The notes: generated by a model not told the origin, from the sequence alone. A DNA stretch of 64,000 nucleotides from Thermoplasmata archaeon (GCA_015063125.1 SUTB01000001.1:248001-312000); one strand, 5' to 3'; shown: positions 33,541 to 41,356, counted from the stretch's first letter. Program-made: numbers and translations.

Positions 33541-34043
33541 TGTTCGAGAGGGACCTTGTGCTGCCCGAGAAAGACAGGCAGCTGTTCAAGGAACCGATAG
33601 GAATCGAACTGTACGACAGTGACCTCGAAACGTTTCACGCTCAAACAACCTTAATCACCGTCGGGGACGTGGTATCCCTGACGTTCAGGAAACGCGGAAT
33701 GACACCGTTCCTGTCTATCTACGACGGAATGACGGAGCGCCGCGAGATGACCGAATTCGCCAAACTCGTGGAGAACGAGGAGAAGAAAGAGGTCGTCAAC
33801 CCCGCAGGCAGGATAACCAGGGAACTGGTGGAATGCATCCGCGGGTGCATGGAAGGGTCCGGTGGACTGATAAAGGTCGACGGAGAAGAGGATCTGGCGT
33901 TGTTGCCGGCAATCCTCCTGGCTCCGATCGGTGCCGATATCATCTACGGGTGGCCAGGGAAGTGCATGATGCGCGTCACCACGGACGAAGGCATCAGAAC
34001 CAAAATCGAACAGCTACTGTTCAAGATGGAGGAAGAAGAATGA
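33540..34043 (+). CDS. GTP-dependent dephospho-CoA kinase
   Basis: Last step of CoA synthesis in archaea (DUF359 family): phosphorylates the 3'-hydroxyl of dephospho-CoA using GTP. From MFERDLVLPEKD it is 167 residues. Family segments are LITVGDVVSLTF, PFLSIYDGMTERR (GD and DxxxxR of the nucleotide site), VNPAGRITRELVECI, IKVDGEEDLALLPAIL and IIYGWPGKCMM. The ATG overlaps the spt4 stop. This gene order with spt4 and S24e is common in Euryarchaeota. Confidence 0.93.
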   Translation: MFERDLVLPEKDRQLFKEPIGIELYDSDLETFHAQTTLITVGDVVSLTFRKRGMTPFLSIYDGMTERREMTEFAKLVENEEKKEVVNPAGRITRELVECIRGCMEGSGGLIKVDGEEDLALLPAILLAPIGADIIYGWPGKCMMRVTTDEGIRTKIEQLLFKMEEEE

Positions 34044-34369
34044 AGATGGAAATCACAAAGAAGAAAGAGAACCCTCTCTCCAAGAGGGTCGAGGTGTACT
34101 TCACACTCAACCACGAGGGCGAGAGCACACCCGGAAGGAACGCAGTCGCAGAGGCTATCGCAAAGGAATGCAAGTCCAAGAGGGAGTGTGTCGTCGTCGA
34201 CAACATCGAGTCCGTCTACGGAAAGGGCATGTCCAAGGGATACGCAAAGGTCTACGACAGCAAGGAAGCAGCACTCGAGTTCGACAGGGAGTACCTCCTG
34301 AAGAGGAACGGAATCGAGGCAAAGGCCCCTGAAGCACCTGCAGACGCAGAGGCACCCGCAGCGGAGTGA
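34040..34369 (+). CDS. rps24e: 30S ribosomal protein S24e
   Basis: Small-subunit ribosomal protein, 109 residues. [19 protein letters not shown] is the conserved opening, then [44 protein letters not shown]. The C-terminal 15 residues are Ala/Pro/Glu-rich ([14 protein letters not shown]), an extension beyond the globular core. It overlaps the kinase stop by four bases. Confidence 0.96.
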   Translation: MKMEITKKKENPLSKRVEVYFTLNHEGESTPGRNAVAEAIAKECKSKRECVVVDNIESVYGKGMSKGYAKVYDSKEAALEFDREYLLKRNGIEAKAPEAPADAEAPAAE

Positions 34370-34371
34370 TT

Positions 34372-34560
34372 ATGATGGCAAAAGCAGCAGCACCCAAGGC
34401 GGCAATCAAGAAATCTAACGCTTATCAGGTCGACGGAGACAAGATCTCCAGGACCAAACAGTTCTGTCCCAAGTGCGGACCCGGAACATTCATGGCAGTC
34501 CACAAGGACCGTGTGTCCTGCGGTTGCTGCGGATACACCGAGTTCACCAAGAAGGACTGA
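34372..34560 (+). CDS. rps27ae: 30S ribosomal protein S27ae
   Basis: Zinc-ribbon ribosomal protein, 62 residues, last gene of the operon. [23 protein letters not shown] gives two Cys pairs for zinc; the basic Ala/Lys-rich N terminus ([14 protein letters not shown]) binds rRNA. ATG at 34372 or 34375; GGAG at 34363 favours the second. Two hairpins follow. Confidence 0.93.
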   Translation: MMAKAAAPKAAIKKSNAYQVDGDKISRTKQFCPKCGPGTFMAVHKDRVSCGCCGYTEFTKKD

Positions 34561-34579
34561 GAAAGGTAACTCTTCATTC

Positions 34580-34634
34580 GCCTCCTCCCTCTCAAAAGGA
34601 GGCACAGGATCGCCGGGGAGTATCTAACCCCGGC
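34580..34634 (+). terminator. tandem hairpins between S27ae and tRNA-Arg
   Basis: GCCTCC...GGAGGC (34580-34603) and GCCGGGG...CCCCGGC (34612-34634). The first ends the ribosomal operon; the second lies just before the AAATACC that may serve as the tRNA promoter. Confidence 0.55.
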
Positions 34635-34656
34635 AAATACCTTCCTTTCCCATCCT

Positions 34657-34730
34657 GGGCCCGTAGTATAGCTTGGATAGCATAGGGGCCTCCGGAGCTC
34701 CGGACTCGGGTTCGAATCCCGACGGGCCCG
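34657..34730 (+). tRNA. tRNA-Arg (anticodon CCG)
   Basis: Acceptor GGGCCCG pairs with CGGGCCC. The anticodon stem GGGGC/GCTCC has loop CTCCGGA, anticodon CCG. The T arm is CTCGGG-TTCGAAT-CCCGA and the discriminator is G. No CCA is encoded. Its last 14 bases plus the next C are repeated exactly at 35430-35444, which marks this gene as an integration site. Confidence 0.93.
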
Positions 34731-34731
34731 C
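34717..34731 (+). repeat. attachment-site copy at the tRNA-Arg 3' end
   Basis: TCCCGACGGGCCCGC, the T stem and acceptor end of tRNA-Arg plus one base. It is one of a pair of 15-bp direct repeats enclosing the toxin-antitoxin islet. Confidence 0.7.
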
Positions 34732-34748
34732 ATAGTTTTATATATTAT

Positions 34749-34764
34749 AATAATTGGAATTATT
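34749..34764. repeat. 16-bp AT palindrome inside the islet
   Basis: AATAATT-GG-AATTATT, 18 bp inside the left attachment repeat. It could be a recombinase or regulator site; no partner is seen. Confidence 0.35.
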
Positions 34765-34819
34765 GTTGTGAACAAGCCCTTTTTTAAATATACTATTTAA
34801 ATAAGAAGCAAACGCTAGA

Positions 34820-34844
34820 TTTATATGTAATACAGTTGTATTAC
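34820..34844 (+). promoter_or_regulatory. promoter and operator of the toxin-antitoxin pair
   Basis: TATA box TTTATAT (34820-34826) runs straight into the perfect palindrome GTAATACA-gt-TGTATTAC (34827-34844), five bases before the antitoxin ATG. This is where a ribbon-helix-helix antitoxin would bind to repress its own operon. Confidence 0.65.
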
Positions 34845-34849
34845 CAAAT

Positions 34850-35074
34850 ATGGCCGTTTCAGTTAGATTCAATGATTCTGAGCTCGGATTGCTCAAGGAG
34901 TATGCATCCCTGTATAATTTGAGCATTTCAGATGTCATCCGCAAAGCCACCATAGAGATGATTGAGGATTCAATGGATGTGACGATATTGGAGGCTGCGA
35001 TGGATCATATCTCCAAGGATAAAACCAAGATGTATACCTTCGAAGAGGCCGGAAAGGAACTTGGATTCCTATGA
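34850..35074 (+). CDS. RelB-like ribbon-helix-helix antitoxin
   Basis: A 74-residue antitoxin. The N-terminal beta strand and helices (MAVSVRFNDSELGLLKEYASLYNLSISDVIRKATIE) fit the CopG/DUF6290 ribbon-helix-helix fold that dimerises on a palindromic operator, and such an operator lies immediately upstream. The C-terminal 30 residues (DHISKDKTKMYTFEEAGKELGF) would wrap the toxin. It overlaps the toxin start by four bases. Confidence 0.87.
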   Translation: MAVSVRFNDSELGLLKEYASLYNLSISDVIRKATIEMIEDSMDVTILEAAMDHISKDKTKMYTFEEAGKELGFL

Positions 35075-35337
35075 CATACTATGTTATCTTCTCTCAGGAT
35101 GCCATAGATACTTTGAAGAAGATGGATAGGCCGATGGCCGCTCGCGTATATTCGTGGATAGGCAAAAACCTTGAAGGATGTACCAATCCCAGGAGAACAG
35201 GGAAGGCACTTCAGGGAAACCATGCAGGTGAATGGAGATATCGTATCGGCGATTACAGAATCTTGGCCAAAATAGAGGATGAGATCGTTACCATATTCAT
35301 AATCGAAATTGGTCATAGATCCAATGTCTATGATTGA
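35071..35337 (+). CDS. RelE/ParE-family toxin
   Basis: An 88-residue toxin of the RelE superfamily. Pattern: YYVIFSQDAIDTLKKMDRPMAARVYSWIGKNL, RRTGKALQGNHAGEWRYRIGDYRILAKIEDE, VTIFIIEIGHRSNVYD. The Arg of WRYRIGDYR, the Lys/Arg cluster and the final HR..VY match RelE enzymes that cut mRNA on the ribosome. It looks intact. A terminator hairpin follows within 30 bp, and the pair fills most of a 0.7-kb islet. Confidence 0.9.
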   Translation: MTYYVIFSQDAIDTLKKMDRPMAARVYSWIGKNLEGCTNPRRTGKALQGNHAGEWRYRIGDYRILAKIEDEIVTIFIIEIGHRSNVYD

Positions 35338-35361
35338 ACTGATTTTATGAAATGATGTACT

Positions 35362-35392
35362 GACATTATCCTCAATAACAGGGTATAATGTC
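35362..35392 (+). terminator. terminator of the toxin-antitoxin operon
   Basis: GACATTAT...ATAATGTC around CCTCAATAACAGGG-type inner pairing, then TATTTTT. It sits inside the islet, upstream of the right repeat. Confidence 0.6.
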
Positions 35393-35429
35393 CTATTTTT
35401 CAAAACGTTTGGCTGGCATCTAAAGCGGG

Positions 35430-35444
35430 TCCCGACGGGCCCGC
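35430..35444 (+). repeat. second attachment-site copy
   Basis: Exact copy of the tRNA-Arg 3' end TCCCGACGGGCCCGC with no tRNA body before it. It marks the right boundary of the islet. Confidence 0.7.
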
Positions 35445-35504
35445 TCGTACAACAATTGATTTTTTGGGCTTTGTCCTTATAGTATAGAGTAACAAGGAGG
35501 GCCG

Positions 35505-36008
35505 ATGTCGAACATAGCTCTTGAGAAGTTGAAAGATTCCGACCGTGATCAGTTTGTTAGAGACAATCAGGAAGCTTTCAGATATGGGGCCACTGAAGAG
35601 TTCGGTCTTCGCGATGACCATTTCGAGGAGCCGGGCGAGATAATCTCCAGGGATACGATAGAGAAATCAATAGACAGCGGTGAGGCCTACAGGATCGTTT
35701 CAGACGGGAGATACGTGGGCGGCGTCATCGTATCTATCTCAGACGACCGCGGCGATTTGGAGATTCTTTTCGTATCGCCGAAGGAATATAGCAAAGGGAT
35801 TGGCTACGAAGCTTGGTGTTCTGTTGAGAAGATGTTCCCACAGGTCAGAGTGTGGAGCACGTGTACTCCTTATTTCGAGAAGAGAAACATCCATTTCTAT
35901 GTGAACAAGTGCGGTTTCCATATCACCGAGTTCTTCAACGAACATCACCGTGACCCGAATGACCCTGAAGATAGCGAGATGTTCCATTTCGAGAAGGTCA
36001 TGTTCTGA
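35505..36008 (+). CDS. GNAT-family N-acetyltransferase
   Basis: A 167-residue acetyltransferase transferring acetyl from acetyl-CoA to an amine. ALEKLKDSDRDQFVRDNQEAF opens the fold. YRIVSDGRYVGGVIVSISDDRGDLEILFVSPKEYSKGIGYEAW contains beta4 and the CoA-binding loop (KGIGYEA in place of RGxGxA). NIHFYVNKCGFHITEFF is the typical end. The substrate is unknown. GGAGG lies seven bases before the ATG. It lies just outside the islet; an AATAC-gatt-GTATT hairpin follows the stop. Confidence 0.88.
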   Translation: MSNIALEKLKDSDRDQFVRDNQEAFRYGATEEFGLRDDHFEEPGEIISRDTIEKSIDSGEAYRIVSDGRYVGGVIVSISDDRGDLEILFVSPKEYSKGIGYEAWCSVEKMFPQVRVWSTCTPYFEKRNIHFYVNKCGFHITEFFNEHHRDPNDPEDSEMFHFEKVMF

Positions 36009-36012
36009 TTCA

Positions 36013-36092
36013 ATACGATTGTATTATTGAAGATATGGTCATTAGATGGGTAGTTCGATGCCAGCTACATGTTTAATCAAATCAGCTTGTAG
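36013..36092 (+). terminator. inverted repeats between GNAT and AlbA_2-like genes
   Basis: AATAC-gatt-GTATT within TTCAATAC...TATTGAA, just after the GNAT stop. Then AGCTACA...TGTAGCT (about 36063-36092) lies nearer the next promoter. The first is probably a terminator, the second possibly an operator. A TATA-like ACTATATAG lies near 36127. Confidence 0.4.
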
Positions 36093-36156
36093 CTTCCATA
36101 ATCGATCCATTGTCTTCTGTAATTCAAACTATATAGAGTCGAAATGATAGCGATTC

Positions 36157-36618
36157 ATGGACTTCGGCAGTGAGAATGAGACAAGGGGTTTTGTCAGCGG
36201 CATGGACGAGCTAGACGCTGCCGTGAAGATGATGACCGCCATGCTCAACCGTTTCAACAAGGCCGAGATCTACATTGGCGTTGGAAAGGACGGCAAGATC
36301 CTGGATAGGGAATTCTCAGAGGAAGACGTGTCCAAAGTTTCCGAGAGGATGGGTGAGCTGATCAATCACATGCCGCAGACCGCCGTATCATTGGAAAGGA
36401 CGGAGGACGGGAAGGGATACATACGCATATCCGCCACGGGGTTCGAGACGCCCTATTCCTTCGGCAGTTGGTTCTACGTCAGGAGGTACCGCTACGTTGA
36501 CCGGGGTGGCTCCAAGTCTGTGGAATGGGTAGAGAACCTCACCTGCGGTATGAAGAGGCACCGATCGTTCTCGCCCGTTAAACGTATTATACTGTATAGC
36601 GATACTGGAACATTATGA
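36157..36618 (+). CDS. stand-alone AlbA_2/Schlafen-like domain protein
   Basis: A 153-residue protein with the pattern of AlbA_2 (divergent AAA-associated, Schlafen core) domains: a helix AVKMMTAMLNRFNKAEIYIGVGKDGKIL, then the helix DVSKVSERMGELINHM. Next come VSLERTEDGKGYIRISATG and PYSFGSWFYVRR, the usual closing strand where kin read xPYxxxGxYYxR. Relatives are fused to helix-turn-helix domains or act as RNA nucleases; here the domain stands alone. Its stop overlaps the CobD-like start by four bases, so it is co-translated with corrinoid genes, perhaps by chance of insertion. Assignment is by pattern only. Confidence 0.6.
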   Translation: MDFGSENETRGFVSGMDELDAAVKMMTAMLNRFNKAEIYIGVGKDGKILDREFSEEDVSKVSERMGELINHMPQTAVSLERTEDGKGYIRISATGFETPYSFGSWFYVRRYRYVDRGGSKSVEWVENLTCGMKRHRSFSPVKRIILYSDTGTL

Positions 36619-37727
36619 AAGGTCGCATACTGCCCCGCAAGGAACTGTCCGAATTGCCGAAGACCGTCCATGGCGGTCAGGCCTGGAGGATGGAGGGTAT
36701 CGAGGACTACAGCCATAACCTCAACCCGTTCGGACCTCCGGAGAACCTCGCGGAGATCGTCGCGACCGCTATCGCCGAAATAGGCCATTATCCCGACGAC
36801 ACCTGTGCCGAGCTTAAGGACACGGTGTCGAAGACATTCAACATCGATCCCGAATGCATCACGATAGGGGCGGGGTCGTCCGATATCATCAGGAACGTCC
36901 CCAACACCTTCTTCTCACCGGGGGACAAAGTCATAATCAACAGACCGAGCTTTGCCGAATACGCCCAGCAGTGCAGGCTCGTCGGAGCTAACATAGTTTG
37001 GAATGAATTGCTTCCGGAGAATGATTTCCGCATCGATCTGGATTCGCTGATGTACAACGTCGGTGACGACACCAAGGCGCTGTACATCTGCAACCCGAAC
37101 AATCCTACGGGAAGAGTGGAGCCCAGAGACAAGATCGTCAGCATAGTAAGGGAATGCGAGGACCGCGGAGTCCTTGTGTTCCTAGACGAGACCTTATTGG
37201 AGCTCGTTCCCGGATACGCTGACATAACCTTGACCGGAATGGTCGACAAGTTCACCAACCTGATCATCGCCAATTCCCTGACGAAATCCTTTGCCATACC
37301 CGGCATCAGGATCGGTTTCGGTCTCTCGAATCCCGACATCATCTCCGAGATGGAGAAGGTCAGGATGACATGGAACGTCGGCCAGATCGAACAGACGGTG
37401 GCCAACATCCTCATCAGAGACTATCTGGACTATGTAGACCAGGCAGCAGCAGTGATGGGCGAGGAATCGGAGATAATGAACTCGTCGCTCAACAACGTGG
37501 GATTCCCCGCTGGACCGGTATCGGATTCGTTCTTCTACTTCAACGACCTGAGCCCGCTGGGGATGGACTGTGCGCTCTTCCAGAAGAAGATGCTCTCCCA
37601 TGGTATAATGGTCCGCGACTGCTCGTCTTTCGGGCCCGAGTTCAAAACGTATGTGAGGTACAGTGTGAAGGACAGGGAGCGCAACTGCAGGTTCCTGGCC
37701 GCTGTGGATTCGGTTATCAATGGGTGA
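36615..37727 (+). CDS. cobD: threonine-phosphate decarboxylase-like PLP enzyme (CobD/HisC family)
   Basis: Likely makes aminopropanol phosphate from L-threonine phosphate for the corrinoid nucleotide loop. It is a 370-residue fold type I PLP enzyme: HGGQAWRMEGIEDYSHNLNPFGPP opens as in CobD, GAGSSDIIRNV, NPNNPTGRVE, FLDETLLEL and the PLP lysine in NSLTKSFAIPGIRIGF. The HGG...D(Y/F)S.N.NP start is typical of CobD, not histidinol-phosphate aminotransferase, and the following genes are cbiB, cobS and cobY. It begins inside the stop of the AlbA_2-like gene. Confidence 0.87.
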   Translation: MKGRILPRKELSELPKTVHGGQAWRMEGIEDYSHNLNPFGPPENLAEIVATAIAEIGHYPDDTCAELKDTVSKTFNIDPECITIGAGSSDIIRNVPNTFFSPGDKVIINRPSFAEYAQQCRLVGANIVWNELLPENDFRIDLDSLMYNVGDDTKALYICNPNNPTGRVEPRDKIVSIVRECEDRGVLVFLDETLLELVPGYADITLTGMVDKFTNLIIANSLTKSFAIPGIRIGFGLSNPDIISEMEKVRMTWNVGQIEQTVANILIRDYLDYVDQAAAVMGEESEIMNSSLNNVGFPAGPVSDSFFYFNDLSPLGMDCALFQKKMLSHGIMVRDCSSFGPEFKTYVRYSVKDRERNCRFLAAVDSVING

Positions 37728-37731
37728 TCCG

Positions 37732-38739
37732 ATGGAGCTCTGGATGGATGCGCTGTCGATAATCGTTCTGGCCATCCTGATAGACCGTTTCATAGGCGAT
37801 GTCCCCAATTCAATACACCCTCTGAGGTGGATGGGAAATTTACTGGATGCCATAGATCGCAGGATCAAGAACAGGTCCACTGCATGGACATCCGTGCTAG
37901 GATTCCTTTCATATCTTCTGGTCTTCCTGCTGTTCGGAGGCATCGCGATCGTCATCATCACTGCCGTCCACTACTTCGTATCGCAATATGACGAGATATG
38001 GGGAGAGATCGCATGGATCGTCGTCACTGCATTCATCTTCAAGGTGCAGTTCGCGATATTCTCGTTCAGACACCACTGCGATCCGATATGCGAGGATCTA
38101 GACGCAGGTAGGATCGAGGATGCCGCTTCCAAGGTCCAGATGATCGTCAGCAGGAACACGAAGGGGATGGATGCGGAGCATATAGCATCATCATGCTGCG
38201 AGACCGTCTCCGAGAATCTGGTGGACAGCATAGTGTCCCCTACATTCTACTTCGGACTGCTGGGCATAGCAGGATCGATCATGTTCAGGTGTTCCAATCT
38301 CATGGATGCCATGTGGGGATACATCAACGACATGTACGGGAGGCTCGGATTCTTCCCTGCCAAGTTCGACGATGTTCTCGGGTGGCTCACATCCAGGGCA
38401 TCCCCGTACTTCGTAGCATTGGCCGCTTTGATCCTACGTATGGATTGGAGGGCAGCCGTTCCTGCTGCCAAGGAGGAGCACACGAAGACTCCTAGCCCTA
38501 ACAGCGGTTGGCCCATGACGGCGGTTTCCGCGGCACTCGGGATATCGATGGAGAAAAAAGGAGTCTATGTTATGGGCAAGGGGCCGATGCCGACGACCAA
38601 GGATGTTCAGCGCTGCATGAGGCTCGTAGAGCTCACCTCGATACTGTTCATGCTGCTGATATGCTTCCCATTGTTCGCATTCCTGGGGATTCACGTTCAG
38701 CTCTGGCTGGAGGGGTTCCTCCTTACTCTGTTTTTATAA
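37732..38739 (+). CDS. cbiB: adenosylcobinamide-phosphate synthase CbiB
   Basis: Membrane enzyme joining aminopropanol phosphate to adenosylcobyric acid. About 335 residues with four or five spans. Family marks: DRFIGDVPNSIHPLRWMGNLL, IVSRNTKGMDAEHIASSCCETVSENLVDSIVSPTFYFGLLG, RCSNLMDAMWGY, RLGFFPAKFDDVLGWLTSR, PNSGWPMTAVSAALG. The ATG at 37732 is chosen since GGTGAT lies three bases upstream; that site overlaps the end of the preceding gene. A TTTTTATAA stretch at the end of the gene may be a promoter for cobS. Confidence 0.94.
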   Translation: MELWMDALSIIVLAILIDRFIGDVPNSIHPLRWMGNLLDAIDRRIKNRSTAWTSVLGFLSYLLVFLLFGGIAIVIITAVHYFVSQYDEIWGEIAWIVVTAFIFKVQFAIFSFRHHCDPICEDLDAGRIEDAASKVQMIVSRNTKGMDAEHIASSCCETVSENLVDSIVSPTFYFGLLGIAGSIMFRCSNLMDAMWGYINDMYGRLGFFPAKFDDVLGWLTSRASPYFVALAALILRMDWRAAVPAAKEEHTKTPSPNSGWPMTAVSAALGISMEKKGVYVMGKGPMPTTKDVQRCMRLVELTSILFMLLICFPLFAFLGIHVQLWLEGFLLTLFL

Positions 38740-38755
38740 CTGAATACGACATATT

Positions 38756-38776
38756 GCTCAAGTGGTTAGAGCATCC
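38756..38776 (+). other. tRNA D-arm-like fragment between cbiB and cobS
   Basis: GCTCAAGTGGTTAGAGC has the exact look of a tRNA D arm (GCTC stem, AAGTGGTTA loop, GAGC). No acceptor, anticodon or T arm surrounds it. It could be a remnant of a tRNA gene or a coincidence in a 57-bp gap. Confidence 0.25.
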
Positions 38777-38796
38777 ATCCACGGGAGAGGACAGAT

Positions 38797-39633
38797 TTGG
38801 GAGCATTGAAGGCTTTGGTTTCATTCTACACCATATTCCATATGAACATCACGCAGGATGACATGGACAGCATGGAGAAGAAATTCTACCTCACTCCTCT
38901 TGTTGGCCTCGTGTTCGGATTCATGGCTCTTTTGGCCATATCCATCTTGGATTTCCTGGAAATCCGTTTCGGGTTCGGGAATGTTCTGGTGATGGCAGTG
39001 ATCCTGCTGCTCATCCCATATGTCGGGAGCAAATTCCTCCATTTCGACGGACTCACCGATTTCGGGGACGGAATGATAGTGTCTGGAGAGCAGAGCGACC
39101 ACATTCGTGCCCTCAAGGACACCCTCGTCGGTGCTGGAGGAATCGGGGTGGCGTTGATCACGGTCCTGTGCTCTTTCGCATGCTACACCATGTATGATGC
39201 CAGGGCAAGTGCGATCCTTCTTCTCCCTGCGGTGGAGATCCTTGTGAAGAACGCGATGGTCGTGGCCGCATCCTTTGGAAAACCCGGTAACGGTATGGCT
39301 GCCAGACAGGTGGAGAAGACCACCGGTAAATCAGCCGTTCTAGGATGCATCGTTACCATAGCGGCGGTCCTTTTGCTGTTCGTAGTCACCGGATCGATTC
39401 TCATGTTGGTGCCTGCGTCTTTCTCGTGGGAAGGGATGCTGATGCTCTGGGCACCGCCGATAGTAGCAGGATTCATCGTATCCATCATCGTCGGTTTCAT
39501 CATGGCAAGGACTGCCAACAGAGTATTCGGAATGGTGAACGGGGATATCCTGGGCGCTACCAACGAGGTCGCCAGACCGTTCCTGCTGTTCTTCATGATC
39601 CTAGCGTTCGCAATGGTAACGGAGATGCTCTGA
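38797..39633 (+). CDS. cobS: adenosylcobinamide-GDP ribazoletransferase CobS
   Basis: Membrane enzyme that joins the lower ligand ribazole to adenosylcobinamide-GDP, the last coupling step of corrinoid assembly. It is 278 residues and polytopic. Signatures: KFYLTPLVGLVFG, FLHFDGLTDFGDGMIVSG (acidic metal motif), KNAMVVAASFGKPGNGMA and VNGDILGATNEVARP. The start is TTG at 38797, supported by GGAGAGG seven bases upstream and by the family N terminus (LKALVSFYT), which an internal ATG at 38842 would lose. It is directly followed by cobY with overlapping stop and start. Confidence 0.93.
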   Translation: MGALKALVSFYTIFHMNITQDDMDSMEKKFYLTPLVGLVFGFMALLAISILDFLEIRFGFGNVLVMAVILLLIPYVGSKFLHFDGLTDFGDGMIVSGEQSDHIRALKDTLVGAGGIGVALITVLCSFACYTMYDARASAILLLPAVEILVKNAMVVAASFGKPGNGMAARQVEKTTGKSAVLGCIVTIAAVLLLFVVTGSILMLVPASFSWEGMLMLWAPPIVAGFIVSIIVGFIMARTANRVFGMVNGDILGATNEVARPFLLFFMILAFAMVTEML

Positions 39634-40238
39634 TGGAAGCCTTGGTCCATGCCGGAGGGAAAGGAACCCGCATGGGCCGCTGCGGTATCGAGAAGCCGAT
39701 GATGAAGGTCGGCGACAAGTGCACCGTGGAAAGGGTCATAGATGCTCTGAAGGGCACGAAGGAGATCGATCGCATATTGGTGTCCGTGAGCGATAACACC
39801 CCTCAGACAGAGGAGTACCTCAAGAGCATCGGTATCGAGACGGTGAGGACGTCCGGGGACGATTTCATGGGCGATCTGCACCAGGCACTCGAATGCCTCA
39901 ATGGAGATTATGTTCTGACAACTCCCTCGGATCTCCCGCTGATAACATCCGAGGTCTTCAACCAGATCATCGATTATTTCAATCCGGGCGTCATGGATTC
40001 CCTCTTGGCGGTCATCGATGAGGAGACTGTCCGTAGCATAGGGATCACACCATCCTATGTCCGCGAGGAGAGAGGTCACAGGTGGGTGCTTTCAGGCGTT
40101 TCAATAATCGACCGCAAGAAGACCCTAGCCGGAGAGTACCTGGGGGAAGCGATCTTCGAGACGAACTGGCCCGAGCTGTCTGTGAATGTTAACACGCAGC
40201 TGGAGCTGGGCCTCGCCCGTTCATTCTACAAGGAATGA
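39633..40238 (+). CDS. cobY: GTP:adenosylcobinamide-phosphate guanylyltransferase CobY
   Basis: Archaeal enzyme, unrelated to bacterial CobU, that activates adenosylcobinamide phosphate with GTP. It is 201 residues in a nucleotidyltransferase Rossmann fold: MEALVHAGGKGTRMG for GTP binding, EKPMMKVGDKCTVERVIDAL, then DYVLTTPSDLPLI with the metal Asp and LSGVSIID. The ATG shares bases with the cobS stop (TGATG). It converges with cobT, stops adjacent. Confidence 0.93.
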   Translation: MEALVHAGGKGTRMGRCGIEKPMMKVGDKCTVERVIDALKGTKEIDRILVSVSDNTPQTEEYLKSIGIETVRTSGDDFMGDLHQALECLNGDYVLTTPSDLPLITSEVFNQIIDYFNPGVMDSLLAVIDEETVRSIGITPSYVREERGHRWVLSGVSIIDRKKTLAGEYLGEAIFETNWPELSVNVNTQLELGLARSFYKE

Positions 40239-41351
40239 TCAGTCCAGATTCATTATCCCTTTGTAGATCTCGTGGACCTTGTCGACCAGGTCTTTGGCAG
40301 TGATCATTCCGCCGGTGGTGATTATCGCACCGACGCAGGACCCTCCGCATCCGGCACCTTCCTTGATGTATCCCCACTCGTAGGCCTGCAGTCCCTCATA
40401 GGGGCTGTCCGAGTAGTCCACATTGACGTAGACGATCGGGATCCTATCTGAGATGTTATCCATGATCTTCTTCATGTTGGAATTGGGGTCGTTCATCAGC
40501 CATCTGGTGGTCCCTTGGATGAAGTTACCTACGATCTCAGGATGAAGTTTCACTGCCGCGGCCATGACGGCTGCGAGCTGGGTTCCACCGCCGACTATGA
40601 CAGGGACATGCTTGGCAGCACCGCAGAGGATACCGACGTTAGCGGGCATCATCGGGTCCCCGAAGCACTCGATGGCCTTCAGCGGATCGTTGGCGTAGTC
40701 ACCAGGCTGGATGCCGGCCTTGTCTAGTGCTTCCTTGACCAGTTTGCTCTTAAGTTCCTTGGGGTTCTTGGGGGAACTGCTGCTGACGAGGTTCTCTTTC
40801 AGAACGCCCATGGCCGTCATAACGGCCAGAGCGGTGGTCGTACCTCCGGCGCAGCTCTCGCTGATGATCACGAAATCATTGTCCTTGGCGAGCTGTTCTC
40901 CGAGGGCGTAACCCTTCTCATAGATGGATTTGACGTGTTCGACCGCATGAGCTGTGGTGATCTTCTCACCGCACTTGCCGCCGAGATAGAAGTAGGGGAT
41001 GTTGGGCTCTACATAGCATCCGCCGTTGACGATGAATGTCTGCATATTGGATAGCTCCAGCGCAGCCTTGGTGAGGGTGGCGGGTGTCGGGATTCCTCCA
41101 GGATTGATCGGGACTCCCTTGATGCAGGTCGTCTTACCGTTGACCAGGAGCTCCGCATCCGCAGCACCGGTGTAAAGGGTCAGTTCGGGAGTGTCTCCGG
41201 CATCGGAAACCCCGGGAATGCTGGACGTCATGGTGCTGGCCACCGTGCAGGTGAACACGCCCCTTCTGCCCCAGATGCGGGACAGTATGTCTTTGGCGGT
41301 CTTCTCGTCCCCATACAGTCCTAGGGACGGGGGTATGTTGAAATCAGTCAT
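40239..41351 (-). CDS. cobT: nicotinate-nucleotide phosphoribosyltransferase family protein CobT
   Basis: Activates the lower-ligand base (dimethylbenzimidazole or another) to its alpha-ribotide. It is 370 residues and of the archaeal TIGR00303 type. Marks: FTCTVASTMTSSIPGVSDAGDTPELTLYT-type opening in pieces FTCTVAST and ISDAGDTPELT-like VSDAGDTPEL, NPGGIPTPATLTKAAL, IISESCAGGTTTALAVMTAMG, FGDPMMPANVGI, VPVIVGGGTQLAAV, and a Gly/Cys-rich end (GCGGSCVGAII). The start MTDFNIPPSLGL lies five bases after the upstream gene, so the two are co-expressed. It faces cobY. Confidence 0.9.
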   Translation of the reverse strand: MTDFNIPPSLGLYGDEKTAKDILSRIWGRRGVFTCTVASTMTSSIPGVSDAGDTPELTLYTGAADAELLVNGKTTCIKGVPINPGGIPTPATLTKAALELSNMQTFIVNGGCYVEPNIPYFYLGGKCGEKITTAHAVEHVKSIYEKGYALGEQLAKDNDFVIISESCAGGTTTALAVMTAMGVLKENLVSSSSPKNPKELKSKLVKEALDKAGIQPGDYANDPLKAIECFGDPMMPANVGILCGAAKHVPVIVGGGTQLAAVMAAAVKLHPEIVGNFIQGTTRWLMNDPNSNMKKIMDNISDRIPIVYVNVDYSDSPYEGLQAYEWGYIKEGAGCGGSCVGAIITTGGMITAKDLVDKVHEIYKGIMNLD

Positions 41352-41356
41352 CTTGT

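Noticed and set aside
34731-36618. A larger integrative element including the GNAT and AlbA_2-like genes
   Set aside because: No third copy of the tRNA-Arg end is found beyond 35444, no integrase is present, and the GNAT gene has normal composition for the region.
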